In this document: in pieces, positions 28,181-36,351 of the stretch
How positions within the stretch are numbered: the stretch's first letter is position 1
How the letters are laid out: every line of letters starts with the position of its first letter
Assembly: GCF_900019265.1 (NCBI RefSeq)
Contig: NZ_CYGX02000019.1
Location: 59,615 to 109,799, forward strand
Reading direction: 5' to 3'
DNA: 50,185 nucleotides
Source: Paraburkholderia ribeironis
Lineage (GTDB): Bacteria > Pseudomonadota > Gammaproteobacteria > Burkholderiales > Burkholderiaceae
Notes under the pieces: model-generated
Databases searched by the model: none
Seen by the model: only the letters and a program-made list of their open reading frames with translations
Told to the model about the DNA's origin: nothing
Translations under genes and position numbers: made by a program

Positions 28181-29892
28181 CCGACAAGCACCTGCACAAC
28201 GAAGCGCGCGGCTATCAGCCTGAGCGCGGGAAAGGCGTGCCGCAGCAACAGTCGGGGCATGCCGAGGCCGGGGCGCACGCTACGCGAGCCACCGAAGCCG
28301 GAGCGCACGACAGCGCTGCAGCACAGGGACACACCGGAACGCCCACTGAGGGGCAAAGGGAAGTCCGTATGACCGTAGCCGATAGACGGCCTCTGCCGTG
28401 CCCGTCGGACTGGACCTTCGAATTGATCGAAGAGTACGACTCGCATATCGCTCGTGTTGCGGAGCAATATGAACTCGACGTGTATCCGATCCAGCTCGAA
28501 CTCATCAGCGCCGAACAGATGATGGATGCGTACGCGTCCGTCGGTATGCCGGTGAACTACCGTCACTGGTCGTTCGGCAAACACTTTCTCTCCACCGAAA
28601 AAAGCTACCGTCGCGGGCAGATGGGTCTGGCGTACGAGATCGTGATCAATTCGAACCCCTGCATCGCGTATCTGATGGAAGAGAACACGATGACGATGCA
28701 GGCGCTCGTCATCGCGCATGCGGCCTACGGGCACAACTCGTTCTTCAAGGGCAACTATCTGTTCCGGCTGTGGACGGACGCGCACGCGATCATCGACTAC
28801 CTCGTCTACGCGAAGAATTACATCGCGGAGTGCGAGGAGCGCTACGGGCTCGATCGGGTCGAGGAATTGCTCGATTCGTGTCATGCGCTGATGAACTACG
28901 GCGTGGACCGCTACAAGCGTCCGCAGAAGCTTTCGCTCGAAAAGGAATTCGCCGCGCGGCGCGAGCGCGAAGCCTATCTGCAGTCACAGGTCAACGAGTT
29001 GTGGCGCACGCTGCCGACCCGGCACACGCCGTTGCCGGAGGAAATCGAGGAGCGCTATCCGCCGGAGCCGCAGGAAAATCTGCTGTATTTCGCGGAGAAA
29101 AACGCGCCGCTGCTCGAGCCGTGGGAGCGCGAGGTGATCCGCATCGTGCGCAAGGTCGGCCAGTACTTCTATCCGCAGCGGCAGACCCAGGTGATGAACG
29201 AAGGCTGGGCGACGTTCTGGCACTACACGTTGCTCAACACGATGTACAACCAGGGCAAGCTGGAAGACGGCTTCATGATGGAGTTTCTCCATTCACACAG
29301 CAACGTGGTCTATCAGCCGCCCGTGACGAAGCCTTACTACAGCGGCATTAATCCCTATGCGCTCGGCTTTTCGATGATGAGCGACATCCGCCGGATCTGC
29401 GAATCACCGACGGACGAAGACCGCAAGTGGTTCCCGGAACTGGCCGGCAGTCCGTGGTTGCCGGCCATGCACTACGCGATGCGCAACTTCAAGGACGAGA
29501 GCTTCGTCGCACAGTATTTGTCGCCGCATCTGATCCGGGAAATGCGGCTCTTCTCGGTGCTCGACGACGACATGCGCGATGCGCTCGAAGTGTCGGCGAT
29601 TCATGACGACAGCGGTTACCAGTACGTGCGCCAGGCGCTGTCGCGGCAGTACGACATGCATCATCGGGAGCCGAACATCCAGGTGTGGGCAGTGAACACG
29701 CGCGGCGATCGCAGTCTGACGCTGCGGCATTTCATGAGTGACAACCGGCATCTGTCGTCGGATAGCGATGAAGTGCTCAAGCACATGGCGCGCTTGTGGC
29801 AGTTCGACGTGTATCTGGAAAGCGTCGATGAGAACGGCACGGTGAGGAAGCGCTATGAGTGCCGCTATGTGCCGCCCGCTGTGAGGATGTGA
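28177..29892 (+). CDS. SpoVR family protein (YcgB)
   Basis: A 571-residue SpoVR/YcgB protein, with the core starting at PLPCPSDWTFELIEEYD and family blocks HAAYGHNSFFKGNY and NEGWATFWHY. The ATGA overlap with yeaH supports start 28177. That adds about 64 residues of Ala/Gly/His/Gln-rich sequence not typical of the family. An ATG at 28369 preceded by AGGGAAG would give a normal-length protein and may be the main start. Function unknown, though always co-occurring with PrkA and YeaH. Confidence 0.9.
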   Translation: MTDKHLHNEARGYQPERGKGVPQQQSGHAEAGAHATRATEAGAHDSAAAQGHTGTPTEGQREVRMTVADRRPLPCPSDWTFELIEEYDSHIARVAEQYELDVYPIQLELISAEQMMDAYASVGMPVNYRHWSFGKHFLSTEKSYRRGQMGLAYEIVINSNPCIAYLMEENTMTMQALVIAHAAYGHNSFFKGNYLFRLWTDAHAIIDYLVYAKNYIAECEERYGLDRVEELLDSCHALMNYGVDRYKRPQKLSLEKEFAARREREAYLQSQVNELWRTLPTRHTPLPEEIEERYPPEPQENLLYFAEKNAPLLEPWEREVIRIVRKVGQYFYPQRQTQVMNEGWATFWHYTLLNTMYNQGKLEDGFMMEFLHSHSNVVYQPPVTKPYYSGINPYALGFSMMSDIRRICESPTDEDRKWFPELAGSPWLPAMHYAMRNFKDESFVAQYLSPHLIREMRLFSVLDDDMRDALEVSAIHDDSGYQYVRQALSRQYDMHHREPNIQVWAVNTRGDRSLTLRHFMSDNRHLSSDSDEVLKHMARLWQFDVYLESVDENGTVRKRYECRYVPPAVRM

Positions 29893-29960
29893 GGTACGCG
29901 CTCGTTCCCGGCGTGGGTCGAAAACAGTGCGAATCTGTTCAAAGCCGTTCGAAGCGGTTC

Positions 29961-29998
29961 AAAGCCCCTGGCAGCCGGAAGACTGCGAGGGGCTTTTT
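29961..29998 (+). terminator. terminator of the prkA-yeaH-spoVR operon
   Basis: The stem AAAGCCCCT/AGGGGCTTT, with an inner GCAG/CTGC stem, is followed by a T run. The rest of the 29893-30245 gap holds no gene. Confidence 0.88.
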
Positions 29999-30245
29999 TC
30001 ATCGCGGCCTTGCAGCAGGGCCGCTGGGGATCAGGATGCACATCAGGTAGCGCAGGAAGTTGCCCGCCGCGCCAGGTTCGGCAAGCGTGAATGCGCGTTG
30101 CGGCACGAGATGCCTGACAATCCGCCATCCTGCCCTTGCAATTCTGTAAAATTCGCTCACTCGCGCCATGGACACTTCGATGCGCGCGTTGTCAAGGCGG
30201 CAGCACGACCGCCATCTTCGTTTTAAAACAAGGACAGACACTAGC

Positions 30246-31550
30246 ATGACCGACATAACCGACCAAACCGTGGGTTCGGCTCACGACACGCGGCGCCGCA
30301 TTTTCGCGATCGTGGGCGCTTCATCGGGCAATCTCGTCGAGTGGTTCGACTTTTACGTGTACTCGTTCACCGCGCTGTATTTCGCGTCGGCGTTCTTCCC
30401 GAGCGGCAACACCACCACGCAGCTACTCAACACGGCGGGCGTGTTCGCCGCCGGCTTCCTGATGCGGCCAATCGGCGGCTGGTTCTTCGGCCGTCTTGCC
30501 GACAAGCACGGCCGCCGCACCGCGATGATGGTGTCGGTGTTCATGATGTGCGGCGGCTCGCTCGTGATCGCCGTGCTGCCCACCTACGCGCAGATCGGCG
30601 CGCTGGCGCCGACGCTGCTGCTGGTCGCACGGCTGTTCCAGGGTTTGTCGGTGGGGGGCGAATACGGCACCAGCGCGACCTATATGAGTGAAGTCGCGCT
30701 CAAGGGCCGGCGCGGTTTCTTCGCGTCGTTCCAGTATGTGACGCTGATCGGCGGTCAGTTGTGCGCGCTGCTGGTGATCGTGATCCTGCAACAAACGCTC
30801 TCCACTGCGGAACTGAAGGCGTGGGGCTGGCGCGTGCCGTTCGTGATCGGTGCGGTGGCGGCATTGGTCGCGCTGTATCTGCGCAAATCGCTCGACGAAA
30901 CCTCTACCGCCGCGACGCGTCAGCGCAAGGAAGCCGGCACGCTGCGCGGCTTGTGGCAGCACAAGGCCGCGTTCATGACGGTGCTCGGCTTCACGGCTGG
31001 CGGCTCGCTGATTTTCTACACCTTCACGACCTACATGCAGAAGTACCTGGTCAACACGGCGGGCATGCAGGCGAAGACGGCCAGCACGGTGATGACCGCG
31101 GCGCTGTTCCTCTACATGGTGATGCAGCCGGCGTTCGGCGCGCTGTCGGACCGCATCGGCCGCCGTCGCTCGATGCTGTGCTTCGGCTTCTTCGCGACGA
31201 TCGGCACCGTGCCGCTGCTGCACGCGCTGCAAGACGTGACCAGCCCGTTCGCGGCGTTCGGGCTGGTGGTGCTGGCGCTCGCAATCATCAGTTTCTATAC
31301 GTCGATCAGCGGCCTGATCAAGGCCGAAATGTTCCCGCCGGAAGTGCGCGCGCTGGGCGTGGGCCTGTCGTACGCGGTGGCCAATGCCGTGTTCGGCGGC
31401 TCGGCGGAATACGTGGCGTTGTGGCTGAAGTCGATTGGCGTCGAGTCGATGTTCTTCTGGTACGTCACGGTGATGTGCGCAATCGCTGGCCTCGTGTCGC
31501 TGCGCATGCGCGATCCGTCGACAGAAGGATATCTGCGTCTCGAACCTTGA
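30246..31550 (+). CDS. kgtP: alpha-ketoglutarate permease KgtP (MFS, MHS family)
   Basis: A 434-residue, 12-helix proton symporter. It is near-identical in key blocks to E. coli Kgt[52 protein letters not shown] and [20 protein letters not shown]. It imports 2-oxoglutarate across the inner membrane. AAGGA precedes the ATG at 30246; an earlier in-frame ATG at 30168 adds a basic, non-conserved stretch. It is monocistronic with its own terminator. Confidence 0.93.
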   Translation: MTDITDQTVGSAHDTRRRIFAIVGASSGNLVEWFDFYVYSFTALYFASAFFPSGNTTTQLLNTAGVFAAGFLMRPIGGWFFGRLADKHGRRTAMMVSVFMMCGGSLVIAVLPTYAQIGALAPTLLLVARLFQGLSVGGEYGTSATYMSEVALKGRRGFFASFQYVTLIGGQLCALLVIVILQQTLSTAELKAWGWRVPFVIGAVAALVALYLRKSLDETSTAATRQRKEAGTLRGLWQHKAAFMTVLGFTAGGSLIFYTFTTYMQKYLVNTAGMQAKTASTVMTAALFLYMVMQPAFGALSDRIGRRRSMLCFGFFATIGTVPLLHALQDVTSPFAAFGLVVLALAIISFYTSISGLIKAEMFPPEVRALGVGLSYAVANAVFGGSAEYVALWLKSIGVESMFFWYVTVMCAIAGLVSLRMRDPSTEGYLRLEP

Positions 31551-31596
31551 GCGTGCGTGGCACGCTCGAACCGCGCACCGGCGGTGCGGGTTGAGA

Positions 31597-31631
31597 ACGG
31601 CGGCGCGGGGTGACCCGGCCGCCGTTTTTTA
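31597..31631 (+). terminator. terminator of kgtP
   Basis: The stem AACGGCGGC/GCCGCCGTT is followed by TTTTTTAT. Confidence 0.87.
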
Positions 31632-31720
31632 TCGGCTGAACGAAGCAATGCGAGGCGGGAAGATGCGACGACGCGACGACGCGACATGCGGGCCGCGTCG
31701 GCAGGCGCAGCGCGCAGCGT

Positions 31721-31943
31721 TCAGCTCACCACGAGCTCCGTCCCGAGTGCATGCAACAGATCGCGCAGCGCCTCGGCCTGTTGCATCTTTCGTGCCGCTG
31801 CGCAAATGAATCTGCAGCGCCCGGCCCGCAATGCCGTCGACCGGCTGCGCCAGCCACAATTCCACCGCGAGCCCCAATCCTTCTGGTTGATTGAGGGCTA
31901 CCGGTTCGATCACACGCGGCTTGAAAAAGGCACTGTCGGACAT
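31721..31943 (-). pseudogene. small conserved-looking gene broken by a +1 frameshift
   Basis: From an ATG at 31943 with an excellent ribosome site (GGAGGTGAT) the frame reads MSDSAFFKPRVIEPVALN and on to about residue 52 with normal codon bias. It then degenerates into an Arg/Cys-rich tail. Moving one base at the AAAG at 31787-31790 restores a natural ending, MQQAEALRDLLHALGTELVVS and a stop at 31721-31723, for a total of about 73 residues. Either one A is extra (mutation or sequencing error) or the frame is recoded. No function recognised. Confidence 0.6.
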
Positions 31944-32112
31944 GGCGAATCACCTCCGGGCTGATGACGGGTCGGGTCCATCGTAATCAGCACCGCGTGC
32001 CGCGCCAAGCAACAAATACGCGTTTGCTAAGCAGAGGATGCATAGCAGCAAAGACGCTAAAAATATATAGCGCGCGACGCTTTACGCGCAGCGCCATCAA
32101 ACCGCAGCCCCA

Positions 32113-33177
32113 TCAAACAGGTTCGGACCGATCGCTCACGAGCTCGGTGACGAACTCCTTCACCACGGCGGCCGGGTCGGCCGCGACCGCGGCGACCGCC
32201 GCAGCCTCGACGGCCGGTCGACGCATGCCCAGCGCGGCGCGTGCGAGCATCAGCAGATGATAGTAAAGGCGCGCACTGAAGCCGTAGTTGTATGCGAACA
32301 GGTGCGTGAGCGCGATCCTGATACTCGCGAGCGGCTGGCGGTTTCGCGCGTGAATCGACACGACGATCGGCGCGAGACGCCGCAACGCCAGCTTGCGCGA
32401 CGGCTCCAGCTGCGGCGGCAGCGTCAGCGCCTTCACGAACGCATACGCGCTCACCGTGGCGGCGAGTGCCGTGCCGCGCGTGCTGTGCGAGATCGAGGTT
32501 GCCGTCTTGCGATACACCGATATGTAGTCATGCAGATAGAACACCTCGCGCGCCGCGAGGCAAAGTTCGGTGCCGAACACGAAATCGCAGCACATGCCGT
32601 ACTGTTCCGTGTAGCCGATCCGCTTCACGAGTTGCGCGTTAGCCATCCAGCCGTTGTTCGGGAACATCTGGATCAAACCGGTTCGGCCCGCCAGCGGCTG
32701 CAGGCCCTCGGCGTCCCTGGTGCGCCGGAACGCCTTGTTCAGCCGCATGCTCGCGTCGATGTCGACCGCGCCGTTCTGATCGGCCTCGTACTGATCGCCG
32801 AAAGCGGCATCGAGTTGCGGATGAAGCGTCCACAGCGACAAAAGCTTTTCGATGCCGTCGATGGTGAGCAGATCGTCGTCGTGGATCAACAGGATCTTGT
32901 CGCCGCGCGCACGCTCGAACAGCTTTGCGACGTTGCGCGCCTGGCCGAGCGGCGGCCGATTCTGCGCGTAGCGCACGCGCGGCTCCTGCCCGTAGCGGGC
33001 CGCGATCAACTGTGCCGTGCGGTCATCCTGTGAGTCGTCGCCGATCAGGATTTCCAGTTCGCCGTAGGTCTGCGCGAGGCACGAATCGATGCATTGCGCG
33101 ATCAGTTCGGGACGGTTACAGGTGGGCAGACAGATGGAGACTGTCGGGGGCTCAGGGCGGATTGAAGAGATGGACAT
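32113..33177 (-). CDS. family 2 glycosyltransferase
   Basis: A 354-residue GT-A glycosyltransferase. It has the N-terminal VSICLPTCNRPELIAQCIDSCLAQTY, the nucleotide-binding EILIGDDSQDD, and a DxD-type metal motif in ILLIHDDDLL. No strong membrane helices are seen; the C-terminus is Ala/Val-rich. The start at 33177 gives MSISSIRPEPPTVSI; the longer reading to 33261 is unlikely. It stands alone without polysaccharide-operon neighbours, so the acceptor is unknown. Confidence 0.85.
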   Translation of the reverse strand: MSISSIRPEPPTVSICLPTCNRPELIAQCIDSCLAQTYGELEILIGDDSQDDRTAQLIAARYGQEPRVRYAQNRPPLGQARNVAKLFERARGDKILLIHDDDLLTIDGIEKLLSLWTLHPQLDAAFGDQYEADQNGAVDIDASMRLNKAFRRTRDAEGLQPLAGRTGLIQMFPNNGWMANAQLVKRIGYTEQYGMCCDFVFGTELCLAAREVFYLHDYISVYRKTATSISHSTRGTALAATVSAYAFVKALTLPPQLEPSRKLALRRLAPIVVSIHARNRQPLASIRIALTHLFAYNYGFSARLYYHLLMLARAALGMRRPAVEAAAVAAVAADPAAVVKEFVTELVSDRSEPV

Positions 33178-33388
33178 GGGCGTCGCCTTTTTATCGATTG
33201 AAGGGCGGCAGCCGGTTCGCTTGGCGCACACAGTGCTGCATGCAGCAAAGTAGTGCATCATGCGAAAAAAATAATCGGTAAAAAGTGGGAAAAAATGTTT
33301 GCTTTCCGAAAGCCGGCAGAAGGGGAAAATTTATGCGGCTTGGCTATTTTTTGCACAGCAAAGCCGCCTGCAGCTCGGGTTTTATTTT

Positions 33389-33568
33389 TCAACCGACTGA
33401 CGGTTCGCCTTCGCCAGGTTTCTTGCCCGGGCGGTCAGCGGGCGATTGTTTGCGGCCCTTGTCGTGGCGTTCGGGCAGCTTGCTCTTTTTGTTGTCGCTG
33501 TGCGTTGTCGGCTGTGGGTGTTCGGGGGCGGCCGGTTTGTCATTGGTGGATTCGCTGGTTTCGTTCAT
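33389..33568 (-). CDS. small hydrophilic protein of unknown function (59 aa)
   Basis: A 59-residue, strongly hydrophilic protein starting MNETSESTNDKPAAPEH and rich in Lys, Pro, Asp and Glu (KKSKLPERHDKGRK). It is probably disordered, with no membrane helix or signal. GAGGG lies five bases before the ATG and is supplied by the leader element at 33572-33639. Codon use matches the genome. Function unknown; this may be a stress or nucleic-acid-associated small protein, which is only a guess from composition. Confidence 0.65.
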   Translation of the reverse strand: MNETSESTNDKPAAPEHPQPTTHSDNKKSKLPERHDKGRKQSPADRPGKKPGEGEPSVG

Positions 33569-33571
33569 GGT

Positions 33572-33639
33572 GGCCCTCAGCGGTCGACCAGAGTTGGCGC
33601 TTCAGCGCTTACTCTGGTCCCATGCAAGATGGTTGCTGT
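33572..33639 (-). promoter_or_regulatory. 5'-leader hairpin element (copy before the 59-aa protein)
   Basis: A full-length element in the minus direction: head with GCATGGGACCAGAGT, inner stem GCGCT/AGCGC, ACTCTGGTCGACC and tail CGCTGAGGGCC. It ends three bases before the ATG. It is nearly identical to the copy at 12351-12418. Confidence 0.85.
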
Positions 33640-33854
33640 GGAAGATGCCTTGATTGCAGCAAGGCGCAGACCTGACGCCTCGCCCCGATGCGGTGTGCGC
33701 GTCCACGCAGCGCCAAGAACGCGGCCGCGATGCATTTGTGCGGTGCGGGCAGGAGATCCGCGGTATCTTGGCTTGTTGCGCCATCCGGCAACTGGGGAGG
33801 TTGCGTCGGGCGAGCAGCCGGCGCTGGTGATGCTGTTTTGCACGGCCATGACGT

Positions 33855-33938
33855 TTACAAACGAGCTAACGAACCAGCTAACAAATAAGCCAACAAACCA
33901 GCTAACAAATGAGCCAACGAACCAGTTTACAAACGACC
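33855..33938. repeat. 12-bp satellite, seven units
   Basis: Seven consecutive 12-base units of the form TAACAAACCAGC/CAACAAATGAGC. One forward frame reads a Thr-Asn-x-Leu/Pro repeat. Related, inverted units occur at 36267-36314. The remainder of 33640-34013 holds no gene I can support. Confidence 0.9.
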
Positions 33939-34013
33939 TTGAAATCGACCACTTGACCGCGCCCTTCATTCAGCGCACCGTGGAAAAGAATACCGATCCT
34001 GTGGGAGTCCGAA

Positions 34014-34265
34014 ATGTCGATCAGCTTCCCGAATCCGAGCCGCAGCTATGATGCGTCCCACCATTGCGTCACCTTCTGGGGCTACGACAATGCGCGCGAA
34101 ATCGCCTTCTCGGTCGATCGTTCGGTGATTTCGAATCTGAGCCCCAATGCGGGTTCGGACGAACCGGCGCTACTGGCGGCGTTCGACCAGCACCGCGAGC
34201 AGATTCTCACGCTCGCCCGCGGCATCTATGTCGGCGGGCCGCAAAACCACTACACGATTGGTTGA
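34014..34265 (+). CDS. DUF1488 family protein
   Basis: An 83-residue protein with the DUF1488 pattern: ISFPNPSRSYDASHHCVTFWGYD near the start, a middle acidic helix and a C-terminal YVGGPQNHYTI. The family is small, widespread in Burkholderia and uncharacterised. It converges on the LysR gene, with four bases between stops. Confidence 0.75.
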   Translation: MSISFPNPSRSYDASHHCVTFWGYDNAREIAFSVDRSVISNLSPNAGSDEPALLAAFDQHREQILTLARGIYVGGPQNHYTIG

Positions 34266-34269
34266 CGCG

Positions 34270-35199
34270 TCAGGCCGCCGGTTCGCGCGGCGCACCGCCG
34301 GTCAGCGAAACGATGAACTCGAAGAAAGCCCGCACTTTGGCCGGTGGATGATGCCGCGAAGGATAGAGCGCATACAGCGGATAAACTTCGTCGGCCCAGT
34401 CGGGGAACAGTTCGACCAGCTTGCCGTTAGCGAGCAACGATTCCGCGCCAAGCGACAGGATCTGCGCGACGCCCTGGCCCGCCATGCAGACGCTATGCAG
34501 GGTGCCCACGTCGTTCACGGTCAGCCGGCCCTGCGGCGCAATCACCAGCTTCTTGCGGCCGCGATGGAATTCCCAGCTGAATGGATAGCCCGTCAGCGGA
34601 TCGCGAAACTTGATGCACACGTGCCCGCGGTTTTCGAGTTCGGCGGGGTTCGTCGGATGCCCATGCTTCTTCAGATATGACGGCGCGGCCACCGTCAGGA
34701 TGCGCGTATCCAGCAGCTTGCGTGCGATCAGCGTCGACCCCGGCGGTTCGCCGAACCGGATCGCCAGATCGAAACCGTCGGCGACCATATCGCCCAACTG
34801 GTCACGCGTGATCAATTCGAGTTGCAGATCGGGATGCCTGTCGATGAAGCCGCCCAGGCGCGGCCCGAGCACGAGGCGCGAAAAGAACGGGTCCATGTTG
34901 ACGCGCAAACGTCCGCGCACGGTGCTCGCGCCCTGGGCGGCGGACGCCGCGGCTTCTTCCAGCCCGCCGAGCAGCGGTACGATCTGTTCGTAGAAGCGCC
35001 GGCCTTCGTCGGTCAACGAGACCGAGCGCGTGGTGCGGTCGAATAGCCGGATGCCAAGCCGCGCTTCGAGCCGAGCAACCGAACGGCTGACTCCGGATTG
35101 CGACATGTCGAGCGCTTCGCCGGCCGCTGCAAAACTGCCGCAATCGACGATCGCCGTCAGCACGCCCATGCCGTTCAGCATGCGCTCGTCAAATGGCAT
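34270..35199 (-). CDS. LysR-family regulator, divergent from an SDR gene
   Basis: A 309-residue LysR regulator. The N-terminal helix-turn-helix (GSFAAAGEALDMSQSGVSRSVARLE) and a LysR substrate domain (GRLRVNMDPFFSRLVLGPRL) are clear. It is divergently arranged with the SDR gene at 35451, the classic layout for a LysR regulator controlling its neighbour. Two TATGCAT-containing palindromes lie between them. Confidence 0.88.
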   Translation of the reverse strand: MPFDERMLNGMGVLTAIVDCGSFAAAGEALDMSQSGVSRSVARLEARLGIRLFDRTTRSVSLTDEGRRFYEQIVPLLGGLEEAAASAAQGASTVRGRLRVNMDPFFSRLVLGPRLGGFIDRHPDLQLELITRDQLGDMVADGFDLAIRFGEPPGSTLIARKLLDTRILTVAAPSYLKKHGHPTNPAELENRGHVCIKFRDPLTGYPFSWEFHRGRKKLVIAPQGRLTVNDVGTLHSVCMAGQGVAQILSLGAESLLANGKLVELFPDWADEVYPLYALYPSRHHPPAKVRAFFEFIVSLTGGAPREPAA

Positions 35200-35216
35200 G
35201 TGAGGTTCCTTTGTTA

Positions 35217-35228
35217 TGCATTAATGCA
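35217..35228. promoter_or_regulatory. palindrome near the LysR start
   Basis: TGCATTAATGCA is a perfect 12-bp palindrome 18 bases before the LysR start, preceded by TTA. It shares TTATGCAT with the site at 35409-35423, which suggests one protein recognises both. Confidence 0.5.
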
Positions 35229-35408
35229 CGACATGCTAACGCGAAGTCCGTCCGAATTCACGCGGCGGCGCTCGAACGTGATACCTCTCCAGCGTCATAG
35301 ATGATGTGGTGTCATCAGTGCAGTGATAGCCAGGCTATCGCGTCAGTCGTACTGCTGCCGTTAATCTAAGCAAGTTGGCGAAAGATACGCATGGAACGCG
35401 GCTTTCGT

Positions 35409-35423
35409 TATGCATAGGGCATA
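35409..35423. promoter_or_regulatory. inverted repeat near the SDR start
   Basis: TATGC-N5-GCATA lies 28 bases before the SDR start codon. It is a plausible LysR target together with 35217-35228. Confidence 0.5.
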
Positions 35424-35450
35424 TTTCGACTTATCAACGGAGAACCCATC

Positions 35451-36224
35451 ATGGCGCGCGTTTTTATTACTGGTTCCGCTGACGGTCTCGGCCAGATGGC
35501 GGCACGTCTGCTCGTCAAGGCTGGTCATCGGGTGGTGTTGCATGCGCGCAGCGCCGCACGTGCCGATGAGGCGTTGCAGGCAGTGCCGCAAGCGCAGGCC
35601 GCGCTGAGCGGCGATCTGTCGAGTATCGCGGACACCACCGCGCTGGCGCAGCAGGTCAACCGGCTTGGCCGCTTTGACGCGGTGATCCATAACGCGGCGG
35701 TCGGTTTCCGGGAGCCGCGCCGGATCGCCACCGTCGACGGCTTGCCGCATGTGTTCGCGATCAACACGCTGGCGCCGTACATCCTGACCGCGCTGATCGA
35801 CAGACCCGAGCGGCTCGTCTATCTGAGTTCAGGTTTGCATCGCAGCGGCGACGCGAGCCTCCACGATTTGACATGGGAGCGACGGCCGTGGCAAGGCACG
35901 ACCGCTTATTCGGACTCCAAACTGCACGACGCGTTGCTTGCGTTCGCGATTGCGCGCCGCTGGCCGCGGGTGTTGTCGAACGCGTTGGAACCGGGTTGGG
36001 TCGCGACGAAAATGGGCGGCGCGGGTGCGCCGGATGATCTGCAGGCCGCGCCGAAAACCCAGGTGTGGCTCGCCGTCAGCGATGAGCCGGCGGCCAAAGT
36101 GAGCGGCGCGTACTTCTATCACATGAAGCCGCGCGACACGCATCCAGCGGTACACGACGTTGCCGTGCAGGAGCGCCTGATCGAAGCGTGCGAGCGTCTA
36201 TCGGGCGTCCGGTTGCCGGACTGA
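35451..36224 (+). CDS. short-chain dehydrogenase/reductase
   Basis: A 257-residue SDR. The cofactor motif TGSADGLG lies at 7-14, HNAAVG near 80-85, Ser in YLSSG at 124-128, and the catalytic Tyr-x3-Lys is YSDSK at 153-157. It is soluble. CGGAGAACCATC leads into the ATG. Its substrate is unknown; the adjacent divergent LysR gene probably controls it. Confidence 0.88.
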   Translation: MARVFITGSADGLGQMAARLLVKAGHRVVLHARSAARADEALQAVPQAQAALSGDLSSIADTTALAQQVNRLGRFDAVIHNAAVGFREPRRIATVDGLPHVFAINTLAPYILTALIDRPERLVYLSSGLHRSGDASLHDLTWERRPWQGTTAYSDSKLHDALLAFAIARRWPRVLSNALEPGWVATKMGGAGAPDDLQAAPKTQVWLAVSDEPAAKVSGAYFYHMKPRDTHPAVHDVAVQERLIEACERLSGVRLPD

Positions 36225-36266
36225 AGGCGGCGCAGCTACGCGAGACCGGTGCGATCCAGTGCGGGC

Positions 36267-36314
36267 GTTTGTTCGTTGGTTTATTCGTGGGTTTGTTCGT
36301 CGATTTGTTGGGCC
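36267..36314. repeat. 12-bp satellite, four units, inverted relative to 33855-33938
   Basis: Units GTTTGTTCGTTG, GTTTATTCGTGG, GTTTGTTCGTCG and a decayed fourth lie between the convergent SDR and exporter genes. Their reverse complement (CAACGAACAAAC) resembles the units at 33855-33938. Confidence 0.88.
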
Positions 36315-36351
36315 GCCTGCCACGACCCAGCATGCCGTGCGCGGCGAAGTC

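Noticed and set aside
31721..31943. programmed frameshifting as the default explanation
   Set aside because: The site is a short AAAG without a known slippery heptamer or an obvious downstream stimulator, so mutation or sequencing error is simpler.
33855..33938. possible CRISPR-like array
   Set aside because: Units are 12 bases and directly adjacent with no spacers; no cas genes are present.
33849..34051. forward reading frame with Thr-Asn-x-Leu/Pro repeats
   Set aside because: The repeat is an intergenic satellite. There is no ribosome site, the frame runs into the DUF1488 gene, and the related repeat elsewhere is not in a gene.
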